DNA of 64,000 bases, from assembly GCF_006539885.1 (NCBI RefSeq), contig NZ_BJNW01000009.1:47770-111769 (forward strand), read 5' to 3'. The position numbers were made by a program, and so were the translations under genes. Each line of letters begins with the position of its first letter. Position 1 is the stretch's first letter. The notes below the pieces were generated by a model. The model had not been told where the DNA came from and searched no databases. It saw nothing but the letters and a program-made list of their open reading frames with translations. Positions 26,988 through 34,886 of this stretch are shown here, in pieces. The stretch is from Kocuria varians. Lineage in GTDB: Bacteria > Actinomycetota > Actinomycetes > Actinomycetales > Micrococcaceae.

Positions 26988-27677
26988 TTGAACGCGACCG
27001 ATCCCGGCGAGGCGCACGAGCGCCCCGAGCACCCCCGCACGCGCCGCATGAGCCGCATGAGCCGCGACCAGCGGCGCGAGCAGCTGCTGAGCACCGCGCT
27101 GCGGGTGTTCTCCGAGGGCGGCTACCACGCCACGTCCATGGACGAGATCGCGACCGCCGCGGGCGTCTCCAAGCCCGTGCTCTACCAGCACTTCCCCGGC
27201 AAGCGGGAACTGTTCCTCGCCCTCGTGGAGTTCACGCTGCAGGAGCTCTCCGAACGGCTCGAGGAGTCGCTGTCCACCGCGGACACGAACGAGCAGCGGG
27301 TGCGCAACGTGATCGACACGCACTTCGGCTTCGTGTGCACGCGCCCCGAGGCGCACCGGCTCGTGTTCTCCGCGGACCTGATGTCCTTCCCGGAGGTCGC
27401 GGACCAGCTGGACGAGTTCTACGAACGGGTCGCGGACGCCGTCGCCGCCCTGCTCGGCCCGCACACGGGCGTGCCGCCCCTGCAGGCCACCCTGCTCTCC
27501 CGCGGGCTCGTCCACATGGTGCAGTCCTCCGCCGTGTACTGGATGGACCACCCGGACGCCGGCTCCCGGGAAGAAGTGCAGCGGCGCGTGTTCCGTTTAG
27601 CCTGGGGCGGAATCAAGACCCTCGAGGGGGACCACGCGGGGGCTGCTCCTAGACTGGGCGGCAACGACCACGCCTGA
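26988..27677 (+). CDS. TetR-family transcriptional regulator
   Basis: A 229-residue regulator. The helix-turn-helix lies in MDEIATAAGVSKPVLYQHFPGKREL near residues 48-72, and the C-terminal ligand domain ends in a short basic/acidic tail. The TTG at 26988 is selected because AGGAGG at 26977-26982 sits five bases upstream; the next ATG (27048) has no such site. It follows hemA by 40 bases but no link to heme is visible. Ligand and targets unknown. Confidence 0.9.
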   Translation: MNATDPGEAHERPEHPRTRRMSRMSRDQRREQLLSTALRVFSEGGYHATSMDEIATAAGVSKPVLYQHFPGKRELFLALVEFTLQELSERLEESLSTADTNEQRVRNVIDTHFGFVCTRPEAHRLVFSADLMSFPEVADQLDEFYERVADAVAALLGPHTGVPPLQATLLSRGLVHMVQSSAVYWMDHPDAGSREEVQRRVFRLAWGGIKTLEGDHAGAAPRLGGNDHA

Positions 27678-27810
27678 CGCGCACCTCCCCGCCCCGCGCG
27701 GGTCCGCGCGTCCGGTGCACACCCGGAACCACCGTCGGGGACCGGCCGCGGCGCAGCAGTCCCAATGCTTCGCGCCCACGGCGTCCCGGCACCGTCGCAG
27801 GAGGACACCC

Positions 27811-28044
27811 ATGGAAATCAAGATCGGGATTCAGAACGTGGCCCGCGAGCTCGTGATCAACTCCGAGCTCGGCGCGGACGAGGTGCAGGCCAAGGTCACC
27901 GAGGCCCTCAACGCCGGCACCCCGCTCGTGCTGCAGGACGCCAAGGGCAGCACCACGGTGGTACCCGCCGCGAGCATCGGCTACGTGGAGACCGCCCAGG
28001 AGACCAGGCGCAAGGTGGGCTTCACGCCGCTGCCCCTCGCCTGA
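27811..28044 (+). CDS. DUF3107 family protein
   Basis: A 77-residue conserved actinobacterial protein of unknown function. AGGAGG at 27799-27804 precedes the ATG by six bases, and the sequence MEIKIGIQNVARELVINSE is typical of DUF3107. It is predicted to be a small ATP-synthase-unrelated alpha/beta domain with no catalytic motif that I can see. A terminator follows at 28092. Presence next to a TetR gene and a DEAD-box helicase is common in this group. Confidence 0.88.
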   Translation: MEIKIGIQNVARELVINSELGADEVQAKVTEALNAGTPLVLQDAKGSTTVVPAASIGYVETAQETRRKVGFTPLPLA

Positions 28045-28091
28045 TCCGCGGTGGGACCACTGCCTTCGCGCGGTGGCGAAACCCATGAGCC

Positions 28092-28119
28092 ACGCCCCCG
28101 GTCCACGGACCGGGGGCGT
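28092..28119 (+). terminator. terminator after the DUF3107 gene
   Basis: Arms 28092-28104 and 28107-28119 are perfect complements over 13 bases (effective loop four bases after the innermost pair opens). Confidence 0.8.
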
Positions 28120-28135
28120 CGTGCGTCCCAGCGGG

Positions 28136-28141
28136 TACACT
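28136..28141 (+). promoter_or_regulatory. candidate -10 box of the DEAD-box helicase gene
   Basis: TACACT within GGGTACACTGGG has the same core as the -10 proposed for the monooxygenase operon. If used, the transcript carries a leader of about 230 bases. Confidence 0.45.
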
Positions 28142-28380
28142 GGGACGGTCTACCAGGATGACCGGTCGTCCCATGAGACCGTCACGTTCACACTTCACCC
28201 GTTCCGAGGATCCCGCCCGGAGGGCCCAGGCCCTTCGCTGAGCACCCGGACGGGGTGCGTTTCGCGATCGGCTTCCTCTCCCCGCGCGGCGGCCCCCGGT
28301 CCGCGCCGCCCGTCCGCACCGGACGGCCCCGGCCAGCGGCACCGTGGCTCGCGCCCCGCGCCTACCCGTGAAGGATCTTC

Positions 28381-30063
28381 GTGACCGACATCACCGCAAC
28401 ATCCCAGGACGAGGCCCCCGAGGTCGACGAGAGCGGCGAACAGGCCGTCGAGACCGCCGAGCCGGTGGCCGAAGCCTCGTTCGCGGACTACGGCGTCCGC
28501 CAGGACATCGTGGACGCGCTGGCCGCCCACGGCATCACCTCCCCGTTCCCCATCCAGGCCATGACGCTGCCCATCGCCCTGTCCGGGCAGGACATCATCG
28601 GCCAGGCCAAGACCGGCACCGGCAAGACGCTGGGCTTCGGCATCCCGGCGCTGCAGCGCGCCGTGGGCCGCGACGACCCCGGGTGGGAGCAGCTGAAGAA
28701 GCCGGGCGCCCCGCAGGCCCTGATCGTGGTGCCCACGCGTGAGCTCGCCGTGCAGGTGGGCAGCGACCTCGCCATCGCGGCGAAGACCCGCAACGCCCGC
28801 GTGGCCACCATCTACGGCGGCCGCCCCTACGAGACGCAGATCGCCGAGCTGGAGAAGGGCGTGGAGGTCGTGGTGGGCACCCCCGGGCGCCTGATCGACC
28901 TCAACCGCCAGCACTACCTGGACCTGAGCAACGTGCGGATCGTGGTGCTGGACGAGGCGGACGAGATGCTGGACCTGGGCTTCCTCCCGGACGTGGAGAA
29001 GCTGCTGGCCGCCGTTCCCGAGGTGCGCCAGACCATGCTGTTCTCCGCCACCATGCCCGGCCCCGTGGTCGCCATGGCCCGGCGCTACATGACCCACCCC
29101 ATGCACATCCGTGCGGCCGCCCCGGACGAGGGCAGCACCAAGAAGGACATCCGCCAGGTCATCTACCGTGCGCACCACCTCGACAAGGACGAGGTCGTGG
29201 CGCGGATCCTGCAGGCCGAGGGTCGCGGGCGCAGCATCATCTTCACGCGCACCAAGCGCGCCGCCGCGAAGCTCGCGGACGAGCTGATCCACCGCGGGTT
29301 CGCCGCCGCTCCCCTGCACGGCGACCTCGGCCAGGGCGCGCGCGAGCAGGCCCTGCGTGCGTTCCGCAACTCCAAGGTGGACGTCCTGGTCGCCACGGAC
29401 GTCGCCGCGCGCGGCATCGACGTCGAGGACGTCACCCACGTGATCAACTTCCAGTGCCCCGAGGACGAGAAGACCTACCTGCACCGCACCGGGCGCACGG
29501 GCCGCGCGGGCAACAAGGGCACCGCCATCACGTTCGTGGACTGGGACGACGTTCCCCGCTGGCGCCTGATCGACAAGGCCCTGGACCTCGGCATCCCCGA
29601 GCCCGTGGAGACCTACTCGTCCTCAGAGCACCTCTACACGGACCTGGACATCCCCCGCACGGCCAAGGGCAAGCTGCCCAAGGCGCAGCGCACGCTTGAG
29701 GGTCTCGCGGGCGAGGAGCTCGAGGACCTCGGCGACGCCCGCCCCGCGCGCGGGGACAAGCGCTCCTCCGGCGGTTCGCGCGGCGGCTCGGACTCACGAC
29801 GCGGCTCCGGTGGGTCCCGCTCGGGCCGCGACCGCTCCGGCCGCTCCGAGGGACGTTCCGAGGACCGCGGCGGGTCCCGTTCCGCGGGCGAGAACGCCTC
29901 GGACGGCGCCCGCTCGGAGCGCACGGACCAGCAGGCCCCCCGCGAGAAGTCGGTCGAGACCTCGGGAACGGGCGCGAAGCGGCGTCGTCGTCGGCGCCGC
30001 CCCTCCGGCGCGTCGAAGGCCGCGCAGGGCGGACAGCAGCAGCACTCCCCCGCCCAGGACTGA
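28381..30063 (+). CDS. DEAD-box ATP-dependent RNA helicase
   Basis: A 560-residue RNA helicase. Motif I AKTGTGKT is at residues 76-83, DEAD at 191-194, FSATMP and RGIDVEDV/HRTGRTGRAG follow, so the core is complete. From about residue 440 the tail is low-complexity Ser/Gly/Arg with RGGS-like repeats and a run of seven Arg, suited to non-specific RNA binding. This resembles the RhlE/CsdA type used in ribosome assembly or cold adaptation. GTG 28381 follows GAAGGA. A long leader suggests post-transcriptional control. The methyltransferase gene begins five bases after its stop. Confidence 0.92.
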   Translation: MTDITATSQDEAPEVDESGEQAVETAEPVAEASFADYGVRQDIVDALAAHGITSPFPIQAMTLPIALSGQDIIGQAKTGTGKTLGFGIPALQRAVGRDDPGWEQLKKPGAPQALIVVPTRELAVQVGSDLAIAAKTRNARVATIYGGRPYETQIAELEKGVEVVVGTPGRLIDLNRQHYLDLSNVRIVVLDEADEMLDLGFLPDVEKLLAAVPEVRQTMLFSATMPGPVVAMARRYMTHPMHIRAAAPDEGSTKKDIRQVIYRAHHLDKDEVVARILQAEGRGRSIIFTRTKRAAAKLADELIHRGFAAAPLHGDLGQGAREQALRAFRNSKVDVLVATDVAARGIDVEDVTHVINFQCPEDEKTYLHRTGRTGRAGNKGTAITFVDWDDVPRWRLIDKALDLGIPEPVETYSSSEHLYTDLDIPRTAKGKLPKAQRTLEGLAGEELEDLGDARPARGDKRSSGGSRGGSDSRRGSGGSRSGRDRSGRSEGRSEDRGGSRSAGENASDGARSERTDQQAPREKSVETSGTGAKRRRRRRRPSGASKAAQGGQQQHSPAQD

Positions 30064-30068
30064 GGCGG

Positions 30069-30941
30069 ATGACGGCGCGGGCGCCCTTCGCGTTCGACCC
30101 GGAGGGCGCCAGCGCCATCGTGGCGGGTGAGAACCTCACCGTCCTGGAGACGCTGCCGGACGAGAGCTTCACCCTGATCTACCTGGATCCCCCGTTCAAC
30201 ACGGGCAGGGACCAGGTACGACGCACCACCCGCGCGGTCCACGCCGCGAACGGCGAGGGGGACCGCGTGGGCTTCGCCGGACGCTCGTACGAGACCGTGC
30301 TGGGGACCCTGCGCTCCTACGGGGACTCCTTCGCGGACTACCTGGGGTTCCTGGAACCGCGGCTGCTGCACGCCCACCGCCTGCTCGCCCAGGACGGCAC
30401 CCTCTACGTGCACCTGGACTACCGCGAGGTGCACTACGTCAAGATCCTGCTGGATGCCATCTTCGGCCGGGCATGCTTCCTCAACGAGATCGTGTGGGCC
30501 TACGACTTCGGGGCACGCTCGCTCAAGCGGTGGCCCGCCAAGCACGACACGATCCTCGTCTACGTCAAGGACCCCTCGGCCTACCACTTCGACTCCACCG
30601 CGGTGGACCGCGAGCCGTACATGGCACCCGGGCTCGTGGGCCCGGCCAAGGCCGCCCGCGGCAAGCTGCCCACGGACGTGTGGTGGCACACGATCGTCTC
30701 GCCCACGGGCAAGGAGAAGACCGGCTACCCCACCCAGAAGCCCGCCGGAGTGCTGCGGCGGATCGTCACGGCGTCCTCGCGGCCCGGGGACTGGGTGCTC
30801 GACTTCTTCGCCGGCTCCGGGACCACCGGGGCGGTCAGTGCGGAGCTGGGCCGCCGCTTCGTGTGCGTGGACCGCAACCCGGAGGCCGTGGACGTGATGC
30901 ACCGGCGGCTGCCGGACACGCCGGTCTACAGGGCGCCGTGA
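30069..30941 (+). CDS. solitary DNA methyltransferase, beta class (N6-adenine or N4-cytosine)
   Basis: A 290-residue DNA amino-methyltransferase. Motif IV DPPFN is at residues 40-44 and the AdoMet motif DFFAGSGTTG near 245-254; catalytic motif before binding motif defines the beta class. LHLDYREVHYVKILLD and the target-region WAYDFGARS follow the pattern of type III/II modification enzymes of the modest-size kind. No restriction gene lies nearby, and it is tightly linked to the RNA helicase, so a regulatory or housekeeping methylase is likely. Recognition site unknown. Confidence 0.85.
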   Translation: MTARAPFAFDPEGASAIVAGENLTVLETLPDESFTLIYLDPPFNTGRDQVRRTTRAVHAANGEGDRVGFAGRSYETVLGTLRSYGDSFADYLGFLEPRLLHAHRLLAQDGTLYVHLDYREVHYVKILLDAIFGRACFLNEIVWAYDFGARSLKRWPAKHDTILVYVKDPSAYHFDSTAVDREPYMAPGLVGPAKAARGKLPTDVWWHTIVSPTGKEKTGYPTQKPAGVLRRIVTASSRPGDWVLDFFAGSGTTGAVSAELGRRFVCVDRNPEAVDVMHRRLPDTPVYRAP

Positions 30942-30947
30942 ACCGGC

Positions 30948-31098
30948 GCTGACCGGGGACGACGTCGCCCTGCCGCCCGCTTGCACCGCGGCTCGGTTCG
31001 CGACTGCCAGACAGTCCCGCCGCGGCGTCGTCGTCCTGAGCGGTCGTAGCCCGCGTCGCCGCGGGCGCGTCTGCTGCCCAGGCCTGCTGACCGGGGAC
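30948..31098. repeat. 13-bp direct repeats bracketing a convergent gap
   Basis: GCTGACCGGGGAC occurs at 30948-30960 and again at 31086-31098. The copies flank almost the whole gap between the methyltransferase and PHP genes. This could be chance or the trace of an insertion. Confidence 0.6.
31022..31032 (+). repeat. GCGGCGTCGTC word, intergenic copy
   Basis: A copy of the repeated 11-mer in the convergent gap between the methyltransferase and PHP genes. Confidence 0.8.
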
Positions 31099-31949
31099 TA
31101 CGGCCAGCGCACCTCCACGCCGGAAGTGGCCTGCTCGCAGATCCGGGTCAGCGAGCGCACGGACGTGGAGTTCTCCCCGAGCCGGTTGGGCTTGCCGGCG
31201 CCGTGGTAGTCGCTGGAGCCGGTGACCAGCAGGTCGTGCTCCGCGGCGAGGCGCATCAGGATCGCGCGGGACTCGTCCGGGTTGTCCCGGTGGGCGACCT
31301 CCAGACCGGCCAGGCCGGCGTCGATCATCTCCTCGAAGTCCGCGGGGCTCGCCACGCGCCCGCGCAGTGGTGCCATGGGGTGCGCGCACACCGGCACGCC
31401 GCCGGCCGCGCGCACGAGCTTGATGGCCTCGACCGGGTCCAGGGCCTGGTGCCGCACGTAGTACCGCGAGCGCCCGGAGAGCAGACCGGCGAACGCGGCG
31501 GAGCGGTCCGGCACCGCGTCCAGGGCCACCAGGGCGTCCGCGATGTGTGGACGTCCCACCGTGGCGCCGGGGCCCACCTGGTCCTGCACGTCCTGCCACG
31601 TGATCGGGTAGTCCTCGGAGAGCAGCTCCACCATGCGCCGCGCACGCGTCAGGCGGTGGCGGCGGCCCTCCTCGATCCGGTCCACGAGCGGCTGGTAGCG
31701 GGGGTCGTGGAGGTAGCTGAGCATGTGCACGGAGATGCCGTCCCGCGTGGTGCAGGTGATCTCCATGCCGGGCACGAACGCGACCCCGAGCGCCACGGCC
31801 GTGTCCCCGGCCTCGCGCCAGCCGGCGGTGGTGTCGTGGTCCGTGAGCGCGAAGACGTCCACCCCGGCCTCGTGGGCGGAGCGGGCGACGTCCCCCGGGG
31901 TCTGGGTGCCGTCCGAGGCGATGGAGTGGGTGTGCAGATCGATCTTCAC
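31098..31949 (-). CDS. PHP-domain metal-dependent phosphoesterase
   Basis: A 283-residue PHP protein. The metal ligands HTHS (His6, His8), TDHD near residues 36-39, MEITC, and the C-terminal SSDYHGAGKP are in place, so it should be active. Relatives hydrolyse nucleoside 3',5'-bisphosphate or the 5' end of RNA (YciV/RNase AM-like group); which one applies here is not decidable. GTG 31949 is preferred to the upstream ATG (31979) because TATCGT lies seven bases before it and the family begins directly with the HTH motif. Confidence 0.88.
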   Translation of the reverse strand: MKIDLHTHSIASDGTQTPGDVARSAHEAGVDVFALTDHDTTAGWREAGDTAVALGVAFVPGMEITCTTRDGISVHMLSYLHDPRYQPLVDRIEEGRRHRLTRARRMVELLSEDYPITWQDVQDQVGPGATVGRPHIADALVALDAVPDRSAAFAGLLSGRSRYYVRHQALDPVEAIKLVRAAGGVPVCAHPMAPLRGRVASPADFEEMIDAGLAGLEVAHRDNPDESRAILMRLAAEHDLLVTGSSDYHGAGKPNRLGENSTSVRSLTRICEQATSGVEVRWP

Positions 31950-31956
31950 CCGGGCC

Positions 31957-31962
31957 ACGATA
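31957..31962 (-). promoter_or_regulatory. leaderless -10 box of the PHP gene
   Basis: TATCGT on the minus strand, seven bases before GTG 31949. Confidence 0.5.
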
Positions 31963-32068
31963 CCCGCGGGCTCCCACACGCCGGGCGGTTGACCCCCGTG
32001 GCACCATGGACGGGACAGACACCGCCACGGGCGCGAGGATCCGCGCCACGAAGGAGATGAGCGCCCCC

Positions 32069-33676
32069 ATGACCCAGGGCCCAGAACACAGCACCGGCTC
32101 CGGCCACGCGAGCGAGGACGCCGCGCAGCCCATGGAGGAGCGCGTGGACAACCGGTCGCAGCGCCCCGACAACGAGCAGTTCCGCGAGTTCATGGCCTCC
32201 GGCTGGGCGGCCCCGGAGCACACGAGCACACCGCGCTCCGAGGTCGCCGAGTTCGCCGCCGCGCGCCGTGCCCGGCTCTCGCGCCTGTTCCCGGGCGAGC
32301 GTCTCGTGATCCCGGCCGGTGCCCCCAAGGTGCGTGCGAACGACACCGACTACCGCTTCCGGCCGCACTCCGCGTTCGCCCACCTCACGGGCATGGGCGT
32401 GGACCACGAGCCCGAGGCCGTGCTGGTCATGGAGCCCACGGACGAGGGTTCCGGCGACGACCGCTCGGGCCACGTGGCCACCCTGTACTTCCACCCGATG
32501 GCCGGCCGGGACTCCTCCGAGTTCTACGCGGACGCCAAGAACGGCGAGTTCTGGGTGGGCCCGCGCCCCACGCTCGAACAGCTGCGCGACGAGTTCGCAC
32601 TGCCCACGGAAGACCTCTCCGGGCTGGAGACGGCCGTGACCAAGGACGCCGGCAACGCCGCCCTGGGCGGGCTGAGCATCCGCCTGGTGCGTGACGTAGA
32701 CCTGAACATGGACGCGCTCGTGGACACCTCCCGCATCAACACCGGAGTGGATCTGGAGCAGGCGGACGCCAAGGACGCCACCCTGGCGGAGGCCCTGAGC
32801 GAGCTGCGGCTCGTCAAGGACCGCTACGAGGTGGGCGAGCTGCGCAAGGCCGTGGCCGCGACCATCCGCGGCTTCGAGGACATTGTCTCCGTGCTCCCGC
32901 GCGCCATCGGCGGGGAACGCGGGGAGCGCGTCGTCGAGGGCGCATTCTTCTCCCGGGCACGTCTCGAGGGCAACGACCTCGGCTACGACACGATCGCCGC
33001 CGCGGGCAACAACGCGACCGTCCTGCACTGGATCCGCAACAACGGCTCCGTCACCCCGGGCGAGCTGATCCTCGTGGACGCCGGCGTGGAGGCCGAGTCC
33101 CTCTACACCGCGGACATCACGCGCACCCTGCCCGTGGACGGGCGCTACACGGACGTGCAGCGCCGGATCTACCAGGCCGTGCTCGACGCCGCGGACGCCG
33201 CCTTCGAGGTCGCCGTGCCCGGCAACCGCTTCCGGGACGTCCACGCCGCCGCCATGGAGGTGCTGGCCGCCCGCCTGGCCGAGTGGGGCCTGCTGCCCGT
33301 GACCCCGGAGGTCTCCCTCTCCGAGGCCGGTCAGCACCACCGCCGCTGGATGCCCCACGGCACGAGCCACCACCTGGGCCTGGACGTCCACGACTGCGCG
33401 CAGGCCAAGCGCGAGCTCTACCTGGACGCCGTGATCGAGCCCGGCATGGTCTTCACGATCGAGCCGGGGCTCTACTTCAAGAACGAGGACCTCGCGATCC
33501 CGGAGGAGTACCGCGGGATCGGCGTGCGCATCGAGGACGACGTGCTCATCACCGAGCAGGGCAACGAGAACCTCTCCGCCGCGCTCCCCCGCCGCCCGGA
33601 GGACGTCGAGTCCTGGATCCAGGGCATCTGGAACCGCGACGAGAACGTGGGCCCCTCGGCGGGTCCCGCCGCCTGA
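32069..33676 (+). CDS. Xaa-Pro aminopeptidase (aminopeptidase P)
   Basis: A 535-residue M24 metallopeptidase removing an N-terminal residue that precedes proline. The five metal ligands are visible in LVDAGVE, TADITRT, HGTSHHLGLDVHD, EPGLYF and RIEDDVL. The N-terminal aminopeptidase-P domain (GWAAPEHTS to RLSRLFPGE) precedes them. Several in-frame ATGs exist (32006, 32057, 32069); AAGGAG at 32051-32056 favours 32069, though its spacing is long. The first 50 residues are polar and variable. A strong hairpin follows the stop. Confidence 0.92.
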   Translation: MTQGPEHSTGSGHASEDAAQPMEERVDNRSQRPDNEQFREFMASGWAAPEHTSTPRSEVAEFAAARRARLSRLFPGERLVIPAGAPKVRANDTDYRFRPHSAFAHLTGMGVDHEPEAVLVMEPTDEGSGDDRSGHVATLYFHPMAGRDSSEFYADAKNGEFWVGPRPTLEQLRDEFALPTEDLSGLETAVTKDAGNAALGGLSIRLVRDVDLNMDALVDTSRINTGVDLEQADAKDATLAEALSELRLVKDRYEVGELRKAVAATIRGFEDIVSVLPRAIGGERGERVVEGAFFSRARLEGNDLGYDTIAAAGNNATVLHWIRNNGSVTPGELILVDAGVEAESLYTADITRTLPVDGRYTDVQRRIYQAVLDAADAAFEVAVPGNRFRDVHAAAMEVLAARLAEWGLLPVTPEVSLSEAGQHHRRWMPHGTSHHLGLDVHDCAQAKRELYLDAVIEPGMVFTIEPGLYFKNEDLAIPEEYRGIGVRIEDDVLITEQGNENLSAALPRRPEDVESWIQGIWNRDENVGPSAGPAA

Positions 33677-33705
33677 GCAGCGGGCACCGGACGTCTCGGA
33701 GACGG

Positions 33706-33747
33706 CGAACGCCGCGCTCCCACCACATCGGTGGGGCGCGGCGTTCG
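33706..33747. terminator. bidirectional terminator between convergent genes
   Basis: An 18-bp stem with one bulged base and an ACATC loop lies between the aminopeptidase and the GSP17M-like gene. Confidence 0.85.
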
Positions 33748-33769
33748 TCGTGTGCCGTGCCTGGCCGGC

Positions 33770-34765
33770 TCAGGAGTCCCGGCGGTCCTCCGGGAGGCGG
33801 GCCGTCTCCTGGTCGCGCTCGGACGTGCTGTCCACGACCGGGCCGTCGGTGGCGCGACCGGGCGCCGCGGCGTCGTCGGCGGGACGGTTCCAGGGCGCGC
33901 CCTGGCCCTGCTGGGGCGCGGCGGGAGCCTCCGGCTCGAGCCGGATGCCGTACTGCGGGCGGCCGTCCGGCAGGTCCGGGAACTTGGCGGAGCGGTTGGC
34001 ACTGTCCTGCGCGGGCCGCTGCTCTGCACCGGCCGGAGAAGAACCCTGCGGCTGCCCGGAGCCGCCCTGAGCCGGCGCCTGGGCGCGCGGGTCCTGCTGC
34101 TGGGGGCGGTACTGCTGCGGGGGCATTCCCTGCCCGCCGTACGGGGGCTGCTGTCCCCGGCCCTGCTCGCCGGGGTGCCCACCGTTCTGGCCGCCGTTCC
34201 ACCCGCCCTGGGAGGGGCCGACCGGGTCACGGTACCCACCGGACGGCTGGCCCGGACCACCGGGGCCCGAGCCCTGGCCGCGCTGCATGGCACCGAGCAC
34301 CTGCCGGGCCTGCCCGGCGACCTCCGGGGCCGCGAGGACCTCGTAGCTTCCGGCCACGATCCGGCTGGTGGACGTGAAGTCGCGCTTGCCGCGCGAGAAG
34401 GCGTAGGTGATGGTGGCCATCAGCATCCAGAACGCCCCGCCCAGCACCATGGTCAGCCCCAGCGAGACGCCGATGTCCGCGCCCCCCAGCAGGGACATCA
34501 GCAGCCCGAAGAACGCACCGAAGACGATGCCGTTGAGCGCGCCCTGCAGGGCGACACGCGGGTAGGAGAGACGGCCGGTGACCTGCTCCACAGACTTCAG
34601 GTCGCTGCCGATGATCGAGACCATGGCCACGGGGAAGTTCTCGTCCGCCATGTGGTCCACGGCCTCCTGGGCCTGCGCGTAGGTGCGGTACCGGCCGACC
34701 ACCTCTCCGCGGGGCATCTCCGGGGCGATGGACAGTTGTGCGGGACCTCTGCTCGAGTTGCTCAT
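33770..34765 (-). CDS. membrane protein of the general stress protein 17M type
   Basis: A 331-residue protein. The first 90 residues (RYRTYAQAQEAVDHMADENFP) match the GSP17M/YflT domain; two hydrophobic helices follow (IVFGAFFGLLMSLLGGADIG and MVLGGAFWMLMATITYAF). From about residue 165 it is a long Gly/Gln/Pro-rich disordered tail with PPQQYRPQQQ-like sequence, ending in an acidic/basic stretch. It is probably membrane-associated and stress-related, function unknown. ATG 34765 is chosen for the -10 box seven bases upstream; 34774 is an alternative. Confidence 0.8.
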   Translation of the reverse strand: MSNSSRGPAQLSIAPEMPRGEVVGRYRTYAQAQEAVDHMADENFPVAMVSIIGSDLKSVEQVTGRLSYPRVALQGALNGIVFGAFFGLLMSLLGGADIGVSLGLTMVLGGAFWMLMATITYAFSRGKRDFTSTSRIVAGSYEVLAAPEVAGQARQVLGAMQRGQGSGPGGPGQPSGGYRDPVGPSQGGWNGGQNGGHPGEQGRGQQPPYGGQGMPPQQYRPQQQDPRAQAPAQGGSGQPQGSSPAGAEQRPAQDSANRSAKFPDLPDGRPQYGIRLEPEAPAAPQQGQGAPWNRPADDAAAPGRATDGPVVDSTSERDQETARLPEDRRDS

Positions 34766-34772
34766 GTCCGTC

Positions 34773-34778
34773 ATTGTC
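34773..34778 (-). promoter_or_regulatory. leaderless -10 box of the GSP17M-like gene
   Basis: GACAAT on the minus strand lies seven bases before ATG 34765. Its first base departs from the usual T. Confidence 0.4.
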
Positions 34779-34874
34779 CCGTATCCGCCCCGGAGCCGGC
34801 ACGGAGAACCCCGGTTCATCGCAGCGGGTGAACACGACGCCGGCGGCCGAGTATGTGCCCGTCGCCGGGATCAC

Positions 34875-34880
34875 TAGGCT
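34875..34880 (+). promoter_or_regulatory. leaderless -10 box of the PRC/CBS operon
   Basis: TAGGCT ends six bases before GTG 34887, the first gene of the operon running to mrp. Confidence 0.65.
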
Positions 34881-34886
34881 GGGCGG

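Larger units (their letters stand above)
28045..28380 (+). other. 336-base non-coding interval: terminator, promoter and long leader
   Basis: It holds the DUF3107 terminator (28092-28119), a -10-like TACACT (28136-28141) and then about 230 bases up to the DEAD-box helicase start. No open frame with gene-like codon use fits. The last part is a likely 5' untranslated leader containing several GC-rich inverted repeats, e.g. around CCGTCCG/CGGACGG at 28309-28326. Confidence 0.6.
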
